Source: Deltaproteobacteria bacterium (GTDB lineage Bacteria > UBA10199 > GCA-002796325 > JACPFF01). From it: a DNA stretch of 64,000 nucleotides. The notes below the pieces were generated by a model. It did no database searches. It was given only the letters and a program-made list of their open reading frames with translations, and was not told where the DNA came from. Below, one piece after another: positions 43,967 through 53,448 of the stretch; positions within the stretch are counted from its first letter, which is position 1, and the number at the start of each line of letters is the position of its first letter. The stretch covers positions 30,638 to 94,637 of the forward strand of contig JACPFF010000030.1 in assembly GCA_016183065.1 (NCBI GenBank), given 5' to 3'. The position numbers were made by a program, and so were the translations under genes.

Positions 43967-44281
43967 CTACCGTTCGCCCTGCGGCCCAAAGGGATCGTCC
44001 ATGGCATCGAACGAGATGTCGAAGGTCGTAAATTCGCCCGTGGCCGCCGACCACGTCGCGTCGATGTGGTCAACACGGGCAGCGCGCGGGCCTCGTTGGC
44101 ACCAGACGTGCAGGGCTTCAAGCTGGGCCTGTGCGCCTTCGGCAAGGATCTCGACGCCCCCGTCCGTGTTGTTGCGGACCCAGCCGGTGATCCCGCCCAA
44201 CCGCCTGGCCTCCTCCAACGTCCCCGCGCGGAAGTAGACCCCTTGGACTTTACCGGCCACCACTAAATGCACCCGTTGCAT
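43967..44281 (-). CDS. acyP: Acylphosphatase
   Basis: This 104-residue enzyme has the family signature GKVQGVYFRAGT with the phosphate-binding Arg and, further on, the catalytic Asn in GWVRNNTDGGVEI. It hydrolyses acyl phosphates such as acetyl phosphate. The C-terminal region ends in a short extension (FGPQGER) beyond the usual family length of about 90. It is on the minus strand, 24 bp upstream of nothing translated in the same direction except the heavy-metal-binding protein, whose start codon lies beyond its 5' end. Confidence 0.9.
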   Translation of the reverse strand: MQRVHLVVAGKVQGVYFRAGTLEEARRLGGITGWVRNNTDGGVEILAEGAQAQLEALHVWCQRGPRAARVDHIDATWSAATGEFTTFDISFDAMDDPFGPQGER

Positions 44282-44305
44282 ACGCAGCGTCTGTCGCAGG
44301 TTCCG

Positions 44306-44635
44306 TCACTTATCCTGGGAACCGCGAACCCGTTCTTTTTGGGCCTCGAGCGCCATGTTGCATTTTGGACATCGCCCAGGGCTTTCCGCCATCACCTCGC
44401 CGTGCATCGGGCAACGATAGCGAATGTCAAATCCCGTCAGCTCGGTCATCTGCATGCCGCACTTTGGGCATTTGGCGGGGACCGCCGACAGACTCTCTTC
44501 ATGCATGGAACAGTGATAGATGACGTGCTGATGCACCGCCGCCTTTGCTGGAATGCCCGATGGACTGTTTGCCGCATACCCCGTGGCTGCAAGGATGAAC
44601 AGCCCGACCACAGTAATCATCATGCGCTTCATCAC
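44306..44635 (-). CDS. Exported heavy-metal-binding domain protein
   Basis: This 109-residue protein has a signal peptide (MMKRMMITVVGLFILAATGY with Ala-Ala after it). It then has two copies of the heavy-metal-binding YHS-like motif: YHCSMHEESLSAVPAKCPKC and YRCPMHGEVMAESPGRCPKC, each followed by GM or NM and Leu/Met. These motifs occur in copper and zinc efflux systems. It probably binds metal in the periplasm. No efflux pump is nearby. The gene is preceded by a short gap and the large subtilase gene, and is on the same strand. Confidence 0.8.
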   Translation of the reverse strand: MMKRMMITVVGLFILAATGYAANSPSGIPAKAAVHQHVIYHCSMHEESLSAVPAKCPKCGMQMTELTGFDIRYRCPMHGEVMAESPGRCPKCNMALEAQKERVRGSQDK

Positions 44636-44683
44636 CGCCTCCTTTGTCAGGGACTTCCCTATACCCCTACAGGGTATTGAGCC

Positions 44684-47600
44684 TTAGCGCCGCTTCACGA
44701 AATCCGTCAATGGGAAAATCGGTGTCCGGAAAGTGGGGCCCCACAACCCAGCCGCACCGCGGCGTTGAGGGGGAGGCTCCATTACACTCCGCACAGTCTT
44801 CGACTTTGCTTCGCGGCCCAGCACAGCTGGGCCTTGGCCCGGCTTTGCCGCTGGAGGGGGGTGTGGCGACGACCGAGTCCGGGCACCCGCGAAGCGGGTG
44901 GACGAGGAAGTCCCCCAGCGCGCACCGCGCGCGAGAGGGGGAGGCTCCACCGGCTTTGCCGGTGGAGGGGGCGACGTGAGCCCCTCCAATAGTCGCAAAG
45001 TGCATCCGCCGCCGGGCGTAGACGTCTGTTCAGTATCGGCAGCGTTGCTGACCACCTCTTCCGTTGCCACGAGCGGTGCGGCATTGCCTGGCGCTGACGC
45101 CGGCACGCTGGGCGTATTCGGAAGAACCGGGGGAGCTTCGCTGAGATCCGGCATGTCTCCGGATCCTGTCGGCACAGGGTTCGGAGACGCTGCCGGCGTC
45201 GAGTCGGCATCGTCAGGATCCGTCGACGGTGATACGACATCGCCAAGTTCCCCGGTTTCACTCTCCTCTTTTGCGACCGCGACGATCAGATCTCCATCCG
45301 TGCAGTCTTCATCAATCCCATTATTCCCGGTCTCCGCCGCGCCTGGATGGACCGTCGATTGCGCATCATTGCAGTCTGCGTGATCGGCCACATACCCGGC
45401 GGGCTGTGCACAATCGAACTGCACGACGTCCGGGTCGCCATAGCCATCGCCATCGAGGTCGCGATACCATGCAGAGGGCGTCTTCGGTACGCATGTCAGC
45501 GGCATGCCCGCCATACAGTTGGCCACAATCACCTGGCAGGCGCCGACACCGCACATCTGTGTGCCCAAATACTCATCGATGCCGCCATCGCAGTCATTGT
45601 CGAGACCGTCGCATACTTCGAGCGGCGTTTTTCCGCAGGTCCCGCAGGCATTCACCGTGCCGGTCTCGATCGGTTCATGCTTCACGGCATCAACCGTCTC
45701 GTCACAGAAATCGTTGGTGCACACGAGACCATCATTGACCACAGGTGGCAGGCCACTTTGACAGCTCCCCTTACCGTCACACGACTCTGCACCATTGCAA
45801 AACAGACCGTCCAGACATGGCATCCCTTTCGGTTGAAACTTTTCCTGGCACACCACACTTTCTGTGCCCGAACAGGCATACGTCCCTGTGACGCAGGTCC
45901 CCGCTGCAGGCGACAACTGACAAGGCGTTCCCGGCTTTCCGGAGAGCGCCGCGCATCCCCCACAGGCATTCACCTTGCCGGCCCCGATTGGTGTATGCGC
46001 GCATCCGGACTCCGCACTGCACGTATCGACCGTGCACTGGTTCTTGTCATTGCAGAGGGCATTGTTGGGGGCATGGGTGACTTGGTCTGCTTCCTCATCA
46101 CAACTATCGACCGTACAGGCCACGGCATCGTCGACAATATCGTTCGATGAAATACATGCACCAATCCCGTTGCACTTCTCGGCACCATTGCAGAAGAGCC
46201 CATCGTCACAGGGCGTCCCGAATGAGACACTCTGTGGCACTTTTTTTAACCCCCATTTTCCCGACTTGCAGACAAATTGCTGACAGACATTGTCCTGGTT
46301 TGGGAGCACCCATCCGACAGGAAAAGGCGTTGGCTGACACGAAACAGACTCCGGCCCATTGCAGCGATAGGTGTAGCTCTGGCAGGCCTCCGGATCGAGT
46401 CCCGTGCACACGGCACCAAGCTGCGGAAAGTCTTCGTCGATCTCCCCATCACAACCATTGTCGAATCCGTCACAAATTTCTTCGGCCCCGGGATGGACGT
46501 CGGGATTGGTATCACTGCAGTCCCCCTGCTCCACGGTGATACCGTCAAGATCACTATCCAAGATGGGTGCGGGAACCAGGGTCTGAATGTTGTAAAGGTA
46601 GACCCGTGGCAGTGACGACCCAGGGGCCGCAATGGCCACCAATGATCCACCTTTGGTCATAGTGGCACGCACAATCTCCCACCCAAAATGCTGCGCCGGT
46701 GGCTCACTCATTGGCGGACGTATCACAAAATCGGCAAGCCCCATTGCCAGCCCCGACGCCTGGGTCTCTGCGCCCCAAAAACCGTAGAGAAGCCCTGTCG
46801 CATTGACACTTTTTTCCTGATAGCCGATCTCCCCCGAGACAAATTCATCCATCCCGTCGCCATTGACGTCCCCAACGGTTCTCAAAACACGTCTCCCGAT
46901 TTTTTCCAACGAACTGAGAAACGTGTCCACGATGGGCTGATAGCCGAAATCCGCAAACATCCGATCGAGAAAATAGGGGTGTTCAACCTGATTGACGGCA
47001 AATTTCTTGGCATTGGGACCGCTCGTCTCGAGGGGATGGCCATAAATCAGTTGGAATCCGGCCGGCGTCTGGCTCATGACACTCAGAAATCCGGTCAGGA
47101 AGTCCTGGATGCCATCCCCGTTGACATCGCCTGCGCGCGATGGCCACTGTGACCAGAACGAAATCAGTTTGCCGACCGGCGTGAGTTTCTGCCCATACTC
47201 ATCTTCGTCCAACATGTGCGACGGAATCCCATTCAGATGCCCAGGGACAAGAAACGGTGCTGGCGCGAATTGCGGAGCCAACAAGAGATCGTCGATCCCG
47301 TCCCCGGTGACATCGCCCGGCCCGGCAATACGCATCCCCTCGGCTGCAAAGGTACCTGGCAAGAGTGTTGTCGGATATAAGGGGTATCCCGTCACCATCG
47401 ACCCTGCCACCTCATGAATCGGCAGAGTCAGCGAACCGAGGGCATTCGCGGATTTGCCATAGAGAATATAGACCCGTCCGATATCGACCTGGTTGGCGCT
47501 GAATCCGCCACTGCTCGCGACGAGATCGTCTGCACCGTCGCCATTGAGATCGCCCCCATTGATCACATAGAATCCAAAATAGTCGTGCGCATGTTCACCG

Positions 47601-49891
47601 ATCCAGCAGGCATCGGCGCTCGTCCACGGCATGGCCGAGGACCATTGCGTGTGATATTTCCCGAGGAAGAGGCAGACGCGTCCGCTCAACGATCCGTTCG
47701 TCGTTGTTGCAGAGGAATAGCCGAGGGCCACGTCATCAAAGCCGTCCGCATCAAAGTCGAGGACGGCGACACTGAATCCGAGCTGCTCGGATTCGGAGGG
47801 ACTTTTTGCGACCCATGCAATCTGATCGGCGCCCTCTGGAACCAATGCTATGGACGATACGAGCGTCTCCTGACCGTACACCACATAGACATGCGCCAGT
47901 GTTTGCGAAATGCACCACGCTCCATCAAATGTTTGGCTATTGGCCAGACACGTGGGCGCACCAATCACGAGATCGTCGAGACCGTCGTTATTGATATCGC
48001 CAACAGCCAACGCCTCGCCAAACCGCATCCCCTGGGCATTGGCCAGGCTGATGGTATGGGAAGGAGTCAGCGCCGAATATTGAAACGGGACCTGGTCCTC
48101 GCCACAGACCTTTTCTTGCGCATCGTAGACCCGCAGGCGGATGCGGTATTTCCCCGCAACGCCACCTTGCAACGCCACACTCCCCAGATCATCACCAGAA
48201 TCTGGTTTAGGCATTGCATCGAGTTCCTCCCATGTCGACCATGATTCCCCCTGTCCTCCTTTGGTCACGGCCAAGGCATAGCTTACGGCATGATGTCCGC
48301 CGACCATGCCAGTGACGGTCACCGGTTGGACCTGCGCCACGGTATGGCGTTGCGGCGACAGAATTTGTGCCTCGCAAAACGCCGCTGTCGCGAGGGCCTT
48401 GGCCGCGTTGATGCGTCCGTAGCCCCAGCGATTGTCCCATGCCGGTTTCCCGAAATCCTCCGCGCTCATCCGTACAATCTGGCGCACTTCATCGACGGTC
48501 AATGGCGGCTCCATCGCTTGATACGCACTGAGAATCAATCCGACCAACCCAGCCACATGCGGCGAGGCCATGCTGGTCCCCGCAGCGAGCGCATATTGCG
48601 TGCCGAGGAGGAAATTCGCATCGCCGAGCATGTTGGTGCCACCCGCCCGCAATGAGAGAATATTATAGCTGTTGGGCTTGAGCGTCGATGCATCACCACC
48701 GCCCGGCGCTGCGACATCAATTTTTTCCCCGTAGTTGGAAAAGGAAGAAAGCGTGTCCTCCACCGTGGAGGCAGCCACCGTAATGACTTCCGCATATCCC
48801 GCGGGGAAAAACCCGGCCCCGTTAATCGCGTCATTCCCTGCAGCCACCACGTGGATCACCCCCAGGCTGTTGGCATATGCAATCGCGGACTGCATCGCCG
48901 GTGCTGGATAGATGGTCCCCAGACTCATGTTGACCACATCGGCCCCATTATCAGCGGCGTAGACCACGCCGCCCGCTAATTGATCGACCGAGGCATAAAA
49001 ACCGGTCGGATCCCCGCTACTCGGCGGGGGTTGCTTGCTCCCGCCGAGCACCTTCACCGCCATGATCTTGGCGTTCCACATCATTCCGACCACGCCGAGC
49101 GTATTGTCACCGACCGCCCCGATGGTCCCCGCCACGTGGGTCCCGTGCCCGACCAGATCCTGCGGGAGGGGATCGTCATCGGCAAAATCATATCCATAGA
49201 CATCATCCACGTAACCATTGCCGTCATCGTCCACCGCTGGTTTGCCGTTCAACTCGGCCAGATTCTGGTACATATTCCCCTGCAGGTCCTCGTGTTCCCA
49301 GTCGACCCCGGTATCAATGACGCCAACGACCAGCGAAGAATCGCCGGTCGAGACCTCCCACGCCTCTTCGGCGTCGACATTGTACAGGCCCCAGAGATCC
49401 GCGTATGGCTGTTTCCATGATGACATGGTGGAGAAGTAGGGATCGTTCGGAATCGCGAGGAGACGGAGATAATAATTCGGTGACACACTCCGAATGTCAG
49501 GAGAATCGGCCAGCATCCGCACTGCCCGTTCAACATCGACCGATTGACCGGAGAGACGGACGACAAAGAACCGGTGCAGGTTTTGGACGGGCGCTTGTCG
49601 TGGCTGTCGCGCCTGCCGTTGCGCAAATTTTTTGGCGACGGCTGCCCGATGCATCGCAATCGCCTCGGACGACTCCCCGAGATGCGGATAGAGATGATGC
49701 AACCCGCTCACGGAAAATGTTGGCGAGATGGCGTGGGCAATGACGGTGAGCGGATTCGCGTGATCCTGCGCCAATTCAACAATCACTTCATTCGGTACGT
49801 AGGAAAGCTGGGAGCTTGGGGCAGCGGCGATCGCACCATGGTAGAGACACCAGAGGACCATCGTGCACACGATGCGCAGAGGGCGAATCAT
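44684..49891 (-). CDS. Secreted subtilisin-like protease with FG-GAP and MopE-type repeats
   Basis: This 1735-residue protein has a signal peptide (ends near AIAAAP), an I9-like propeptide region (about 30-145), and an S8 peptidase domain with Asp193 (VVGVIDTGVDW), His249 (GHGTHVAG), oxyanion Asn353 and Ser440 (GTSMASPH). FG-GAP repeats follow (about 620-1130; for example GDINNDGLDDLVIGAP). Cys-rich units such as CLDGLFCNGAESCDGKGSCQ come next, then MopE metal-binding motifs (DLDGDGYGDPD). A Pro/Ala-rich linker ends in a GGGC motif reminiscent of C-terminal anchor signals. From about residue 1633 to 1720 the protein is read through a dispersed repeat element, and it ends in 15 native-looking residues. 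It probably acts outside the cell. Confidence 0.85.
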   Translation of the reverse strand: MIRPLRIVCTMVLWCLYHGAIAAAPSSQLSYVPNEVIVELAQDHANPLTVIAHAISPTFSVSGLHHLYPHLGESSEAIAMHRAAVAKKFAQRQARQPRQAPVQNLHRFFVVRLSGQSVDVERAVRMLADSPDIRSVSPNYYLRLLAIPNDPYFSTMSSWKQPYADLWGLYNVDAEEAWEVSTGDSSLVVGVIDTGVDWEHEDLQGNMYQNLAELNGKPAVDDDGNGYVDDVYGYDFADDDPLPQDLVGHGTHVAGTIGAVGDNTLGVVGMMWNAKIMAVKVLGGSKQPPPSSGDPTGFYASVDQLAGGVVYAADNGADVVNMSLGTIYPAPAMQSAIAYANSLGVIHVVAAGNDAINGAGFFPAGYAEVITVAASTVEDTLSSFSNYGEKIDVAAPGGGDASTLKPNSYNILSLRAGGTNMLGDANFLLGTQYALAAGTSMASPHVAGLVGLILSAYQAMEPPLTVDEVRQIVRMSAEDFGKPAWDNRWGYGRINAAKALATAAFCEAQILSPQRHTVAQVQPVTVTGMVGGHHAVSYALAVTKGGQGESWSTWEELDAMPKPDSGDDLGSVALQGGVAGKYRIRLRVYDAQEKVCGEDQVPFQYSALTPSHTISLANAQGMRFGEALAVGDINNDGLDDLVIGAPTCLANSQTFDGAWCISQTLAHVYVVYGQETLVSSIALVPEGADQIAWVAKSPSESEQLGFSVAVLDFDADGFDDVALGYSSATTTNGSLSGRVCLFLGKYHTQWSSAMPWTSADACWIGEHAHDYFGFYVINGGDLNGDGADDLVASSGGFSANQVDIGRVYILYGKSANALGSLTLPIHEVAGSMVTGYPLYPTTLLPGTFAAEGMRIAGPGDVTGDGIDDLLLAPQFAPAPFLVPGHLNGIPSHMLDEDEYGQKLTPVGKLISFWSQWPSRAGDVNGDGIQDFLTGFLSVMSQTPAGFQLIYGHPLETSGPNAKKFAVNQVEHPYFLDRMFADFGYQPIVDTFLSSLEKIGRRVLRTVGDVNGDGMDEFVSGEIGYQEKSVNATGLLYGFWGAETQASGLAMGLADFVIRPPMSEPPAQHFGWEIVRATMTKGGSLVAIAAPGSSLPRVYLYNIQTLVPAPILDSDLDGITVEQGDCSDTNPDVHPGAEEICDGFDNGCDGEIDEDFPQLGAVCTGLDPEACQSYTYRCNGPESVSCQPTPFPVGWVLPNQDNVCQQFVCKSGKWGLKKVPQSVSFGTPCDDGLFCNGAEKCNGIGACISSNDIVDDAVACTVDSCDEEADQVTHAPNNALCNDKNQCTVDTCSAESGCAHTPIGAGKVNACGGCAALSGKPGTPCQLSPAAGTCVTGTYACSGTESVVCQEKFQPKGMPCLDGLFCNGAESCDGKGSCQSGLPPVVNDGLVCTNDFCDETVDAVKHEPIETGTVNACGTCGKTPLEVCDGLDNDCDGGIDEYLGTQMCGVGACQVIVANCMAGMPLTCVPKTPSAWYRDLDGDGYGDPDVVQFDCAQPAGYVADHADCNDAQSTVHPGAAETGNNGIDEDCTDGDLIVAVAKEESETGELGDVVSPSTDPDDADSTPAASPNPVPTGSGDMPDLSEAPPVLPNTPSVPASAPGNAAPLVATEEVVSNAADTEQTSTPGGGCTLRLLEGLTSPPPPAKPVEPPPLARGARWGTSSSTRFAGARTRSSPHPPPAAKPGQGPAVLGREAKSKTVRSVMEPPPQRRGAAGLWGPTFRTPIFPLTDFVKRR
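44733..44993 (+). repeat. Full-length dispersed element (261 bp) inside the subtilase gene
   Basis: It starts GTGGGGCCCCAC and ends GAGCCCCTCCAATAGT, with a core from GACCGAG at 44871 and hairpins before and after. Within the GGCTCCA/GCCGCTGG hairpin it carries about 58 extra bases (44782-44839) with their own hairpin GGCCCAGC/GCTGGGCC. The total length is 87 codons, so the protease frame stays open. Flanks GGAAAGTG and GCAAAGTG share AAAGTG. Confidence 0.85.
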
Positions 49892-50121
49892 GCCATCTCT
49901 CCTCGGTCAGCAGGTGTCCCACCGCACAACACTGACTCTTAAATGCCATTCGCATGGTCGACAGATACTCTGCCGATGATCACCCGCAAATGCCCGCCAA
50001 TCTTCAATATGCGACGTTCATAGAATCACATTGCACCCGTTGTCTAGCGTAAAATCCGATGCCCCACTGAAATCTCAGGATATCCGTATGTTGCAACGTC
50101 CCGATATACAAGGCTCTTGGC

Positions 50122-50538
50122 CTACTCCAGGGCAATCAACGCAATCTGCGATCCGGATTTCTGCAGCGTAATGCGCGTGGCCTCGCCACCGGCATGAGAG
50201 ACCGATAGGGCTCTTGGCGCATGCACAAAACGACGATGGTAGGTCGTGCTATAGGCATTCGTCCGTTCCAGACAGTGCACACTCAGGGTCCCATTGCCGT
50301 GCAACGTCATGGTGTACACATCTGCACACCCGGCAGGGCGGCGTTTTGGGTGATGCAAAAAAGTCCGCGTCTTTTCCGTCGACTGTGCAAGCGCCTCCGC
50401 CTCCGTTTCGATCTCAAAGGCGACCCGCGTTGCCGCATCGGTCATGAAATCCCGGCAACCGGAGCAGATGAGAAAACCCGGGAGCAAGAGGCCGACGAAC
50501 ATGCGTTGCATCCTCTTCCTGGGTTGAGACATGCTCAT
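50122..50538 (-). CDS. Small lipoprotein, hypothetical
   Basis: This 138-residue protein starts with Arg/Lys-containing MSMSQPRKRMQRMFVGLLL and has the lipobox LICSGC, so it is probably acylated on the second of the two cysteines (Cys28). The mature part is rich in Thr and His, with two further Cys in GCADVYTM and LSVHCLERT that could form one disulfide. No family is recognised. It is transcribed toward the subtilase gene, 230 bp away, in a stretch (49892-50121) where I see no other gene. Confidence 0.65.
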   Translation of the reverse strand: MSMSQPRKRMQRMFVGLLLPGFLICSGCRDFMTDAATRVAFEIETEAEALAQSTEKTRTFLHHPKRRPAGCADVYTMTLHGNGTLSVHCLERTNAYSTTYHRRFVHAPRALSVSHAGGEATRITLQKSGSQIALIALE

Positions 50539-50733
50539 TGCGATCGCTCCATCACCTGGTGATATACCGGAACACCACCGTAATGTGCAATCATTCCATT
50601 TGTTTACGCAATGAGGCGCAACCTATCGAGTGGTGTGCCGATCTACCACTCAGATTCGTCAAATAAGTACTGGTCAAGCAGACGCCATCGTAACATACCC
50701 TGGAGCCTGAACAGCCGTCGGGAGTCATGGGTC

Positions 50734-51579
50734 ATGGCGAGACCACTCGAAGATTTTGGATACACACTGCGACCCATTTCTCTGCGCGCACTTGGAATCC
50801 ACCGGGGCTCCGTGGGCAAGGAGGCGTTCGACGAATATCAAGAGATTGCCCAGGAAAGCGGATCGTCGCGGATCGACACACTCGATGAGGCCGAAGAAAT
50901 CTATTTCCTCCTCTTGCAAGAACAGGAAGCGCTGGCAAAAAAATTGCGGGAGACGGTCATTGCCAGACTGTCGGTCAACCCGTTGCAGCGCGGGCGGCAG
51001 GTCGTCCTGAAAACCACCCCGGACGATGGCTATTTCAGAATCATTTCACACGATAACCATCAATTGCAGGTGAGCACCCTTTTCGGCGATTTCACAGACT
51101 ATTCGCTGACCACCACATGGCGACGCGAACGCGCCATGGACGGCCATGCCATATGGGAGACCGGATTTGAGTTGAGCATCGTATTGCTGGTGGCCCGTAA
51201 TGCGGATACCATTGATGCCGATCTCTTTATTGTCGGCGCAGAGGCCTGCGCACCCGATCTCGAACGGCGCCATCTCTTCTGGATTGAGACCACGACAGGA
51301 ACCGCGGCAGACGGAGGAGAAGCCGTGGCGGACGGAGCAACCCCAGGCGAACTCTCGCTCCATCTGTTGAGCGGATTGGAGCTCGTCCAATCGGTCGGCC
51401 GCACCTCGGATGGGGCATTGCAATTCGCGCATCGGGTGTGCGAGACCAAGGCCTTGATCAACACGGTCAATCGGTACAGCCTGACCTGTAGCGATCGTGC
51501 CTGGATCCCGCCAGTGGAGATCACCCCGCAACTTTTTTCCGAAATCGGGAGCTACCGGCTCCCTGCGATGTCTCGTTAA
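50734..51579 (+). CDS. Hypothetical protein
   Basis: From the ATG at 50734, with GGGAG upstream, the protein has 281 residues. An earlier in-frame ATG at 50611 adds a basic segment unlike the rest. An N-terminal helical part ([20 protein letters not shown], then an Asp/Glu-rich region around [20 protein letters not shown]) is followed by a mixed alpha/beta C-terminal region with [20 protein letters not shown]. No signal peptide or known domain is visible. The gene is convergent with the collagen-like gene and shares 4 bp with it. Confidence 0.55.
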   Translation: MARPLEDFGYTLRPISLRALGIHRGSVGKEAFDEYQEIAQESGSSRIDTLDEAEEIYFLLLQEQEALAKKLRETVIARLSVNPLQRGRQVVLKTTPDDGYFRIISHDNHQLQVSTLFGDFTDYSLTTTWRRERAMDGHAIWETGFELSIVLLVARNADTIDADLFIVGAEACAPDLERRHLFWIETTTGTAADGGEAVADGATPGELSLHLLSGLELVQSVGRTSDGALQFAHRVCETKALINTVNRYSLTCSDRAWIPPVEITPQLFSEIGSYRLPAMSR

Positions 51580-52655
51580 TCCGCGACAATACAGAGCAGA
51601 GAGGCCGTGATGGTGTACGTCCACGTCTGGTTGAGATTCGAATCATCGAGTCCGCGTCCGGCGCAATGCCAGCCAGCTGCGGACGTTGTGCTCTGCCACG
51701 CAGTCGGGGCGTTTTGGGTGAAGGTGACCTTGCGCTGGTACTTTTTGTTCTCACTGGTTTCACCAAAATCGATGGTGATGGCACAACCGCCGCTCACGGC
51801 AATATCTGTGACATTATCACAGTAGGCAATCGCTGCTCCCTCTTCGACGCGATGGTCTCGACTCAGATCGTCCGAGGTCGTGGCAGCGGTGCGCAGATAG
51901 AGATCGCTTTTTGTGGTGTAGAGTCCACCGCCCTGCGGACCTTGCAGACCTGCGGGTCCTTGGGGGCCGGTCTCACCTTGAGCGCCTTGCGGTCCCGCCG
52001 GCCCCTGTGGACCAGTTGCGCCAGCCGCTCCTGGTGGACCGATGGCACCGGCCTCCCCTTTTTCACCCTGGAGGCCTTGTGCGCCTGCTGCACCCTGGGG
52101 TCCGGCAGGGCCGATCTTGCCCTGAGGCCCTTCAGGCCCCTCCGACCCAACGCTCCCCGCCGTCGTCGCACCACCAAATCCATTGAACGAACCGACCCAT
52201 TCCCCCTCGGCGTTAATGACCTCTCCGACACCCTCAATTGCCACCCGCGGGAGCGTGGCCTCGGGGACTAACTGTTGCGCCACTTCAGCGACACGCGCAA
52301 AGGGGACGCTTCCGATCGTGGTCCGCGGATGCATTTCCGAATCACCATCCACCTGCATCCCCAGATAGAGGTCACCGGCAAGAAAGATTTCCTTTGGCAA
52401 TGTGACATCCGAGCCGAGCGAGACCCGGTAGGAGCCATTGGTGAATGTCACCGTCTTCTGTTCTCCCCACAAGACCAGGCTGCTTTCAGGATCGTCGTAC
52501 AAACGAAACCAGACCGTATGCGTCCCGTTCATTCCAACACCATCCAAATCCGTGACCACCCCCGACTGATGGAGCAGATGGGATTGATCCGCTGCCCAGA
52601 CGGTGACACTCCCGCCGAGCAACATCATCACGAGCCATGGAGTGACCCGTTTCAT
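51576..52655 (-). CDS. Exported collagen-like triple-helix protein
   Basis: This 359-residue protein has a signal peptide ([20 protein letters not shown], cleaved near AADQ). A beta-rich N-terminal domain ([20 protein letters not shown], then [17 protein letters not shown]) follows. About 27 Gly-X-Y triplets come next (about residues 171-255), rich in Pro, Gln and Ala. The C-terminal domain has Cys residues that may form disulfides (YCDNVTD, GGCAITI, WHCAG, LLCIVAD). It is probably a trimeric surface fibre. The start overlaps the stop of the upstream lipoprotein gene as ATGA. Confidence 0.85.
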   Translation of the reverse strand: MKRVTPWLVMMLLGGSVTVWAADQSHLLHQSGVVTDLDGVGMNGTHTVWFRLYDDPESSLVLWGEQKTVTFTNGSYRVSLGSDVTLPKEIFLAGDLYLGMQVDGDSEMHPRTTIGSVPFARVAEVAQQLVPEATLPRVAIEGVGEVINAEGEWVGSFNGFGGATTAGSVGSEGPEGPQGKIGPAGPQGAAGAQGLQGEKGEAGAIGPPGAAGATGPQGPAGPQGAQGETGPQGPAGLQGPQGGGLYTTKSDLYLRTAATTSDDLSRDHRVEEGAAIAYCDNVTDIAVSGGCAITIDFGETSENKKYQRKVTFTQNAPTAWQSTTSAAGWHCAGRGLDDSNLNQTWTYTITASLLCIVAD

Positions 52656-53005
52656 TCGAATGTCACTCCGTAATTGGTGAGAAAATTGACGGCCTCGAAG
52701 GGAAACAATGCACTCTCGGCACTCCCCCCATGAATATCATACGATTGAAAGGTGATGGCGGTCGCAATGTATCGTTCTGAACGCGTAGAGACACTGCCGA
52801 CGCCAAAATCCGCGGCCATTAACGCGTGCAACTCCCCGACCGCCAATGGCGTGTTGCCATGGACTTCAGCCGTTGCGGTGCCCAACTCACTGGGGACCTG
52901 TATCTCTAACCCAGGATACTCGCCCAAGGCCCCACAGCCAAGACCCGCACTGATGAGCATGCTGCAGAGGCACTCCCGCATATAGCGTCGAAGGGATGCG
53001 GACAT
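52652..53005 (-). CDS. Small lipoprotein coupled to the collagen-like gene
   Basis: This 117-residue protein has an Arg-containing N-terminus, a hydrophobic stretch and the lipobox AGLGCG, suggesting outer-membrane or periplasmic anchoring. The mature part contains Glu and Thr-rich strands ([18 protein letters not shown]) and ends [10 protein letters not shown]. The stop and the next start overlap as ATGA, so the two proteins are made together. A role in assembly or surface attachment of the collagen-like fibre is a reasonable guess, not shown by the sequence. Confidence 0.65.
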   Translation of the reverse strand: MSASLRRYMRECLCSMLISAGLGCGALGEYPGLEIQVPSELGTATAEVHGNTPLAVGELHALMAADFGVGSVSTRSERYIATAITFQSYDIHGGSAESALFPFEAVNFLTNYGVTFE

Positions 53006-53448
53006 ATGATGTCTGAGTGAGCAAGATGCATGCCACCCATGGTGGGAGAGAAAATTTCATAACATGAATAAAAGTATATAGTTCGATAAAGATTACTATC
53101 CGACATTCGACACTCTGAGAAAAAGTCCTCTCAAGATGGAAAAAACTGTTGAACTTTTGACGGTCAGGACGTGCGGTCATCAAGACCTCTGCTCCTGTGT
53201 CTGACCCTCAGGTCATTCATTTGATCATCATGATGGCAATGAGGTATCCAGAAACCCAGTTTGATATATTTCCCAGCGTACGCACCATGGAAGAGATTTA
53301 TAACATCACAGCATTACAGACATTTCTTTTCATTGACGCTGAGAATGCCTGGGACCATTTTCGGCACCGATGTTGCATTCTTCTCTGACAGCGTTCACCC
53401 TTCGAGAAGCACTAAGGGGAGGAACGTAAAAAAATTAGTGATTACGAT
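53006..53448. other. Intergenic promoter region without a recognised gene
   Basis: This 443-bp stretch separates two outward-facing genes and is richer in A/T than its surroundings. Short frames exist but none has a ribosome binding site and a plausible protein. It presumably holds promoters of the small lipoprotein and giant lipoprotein genes. Confidence 0.6.
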
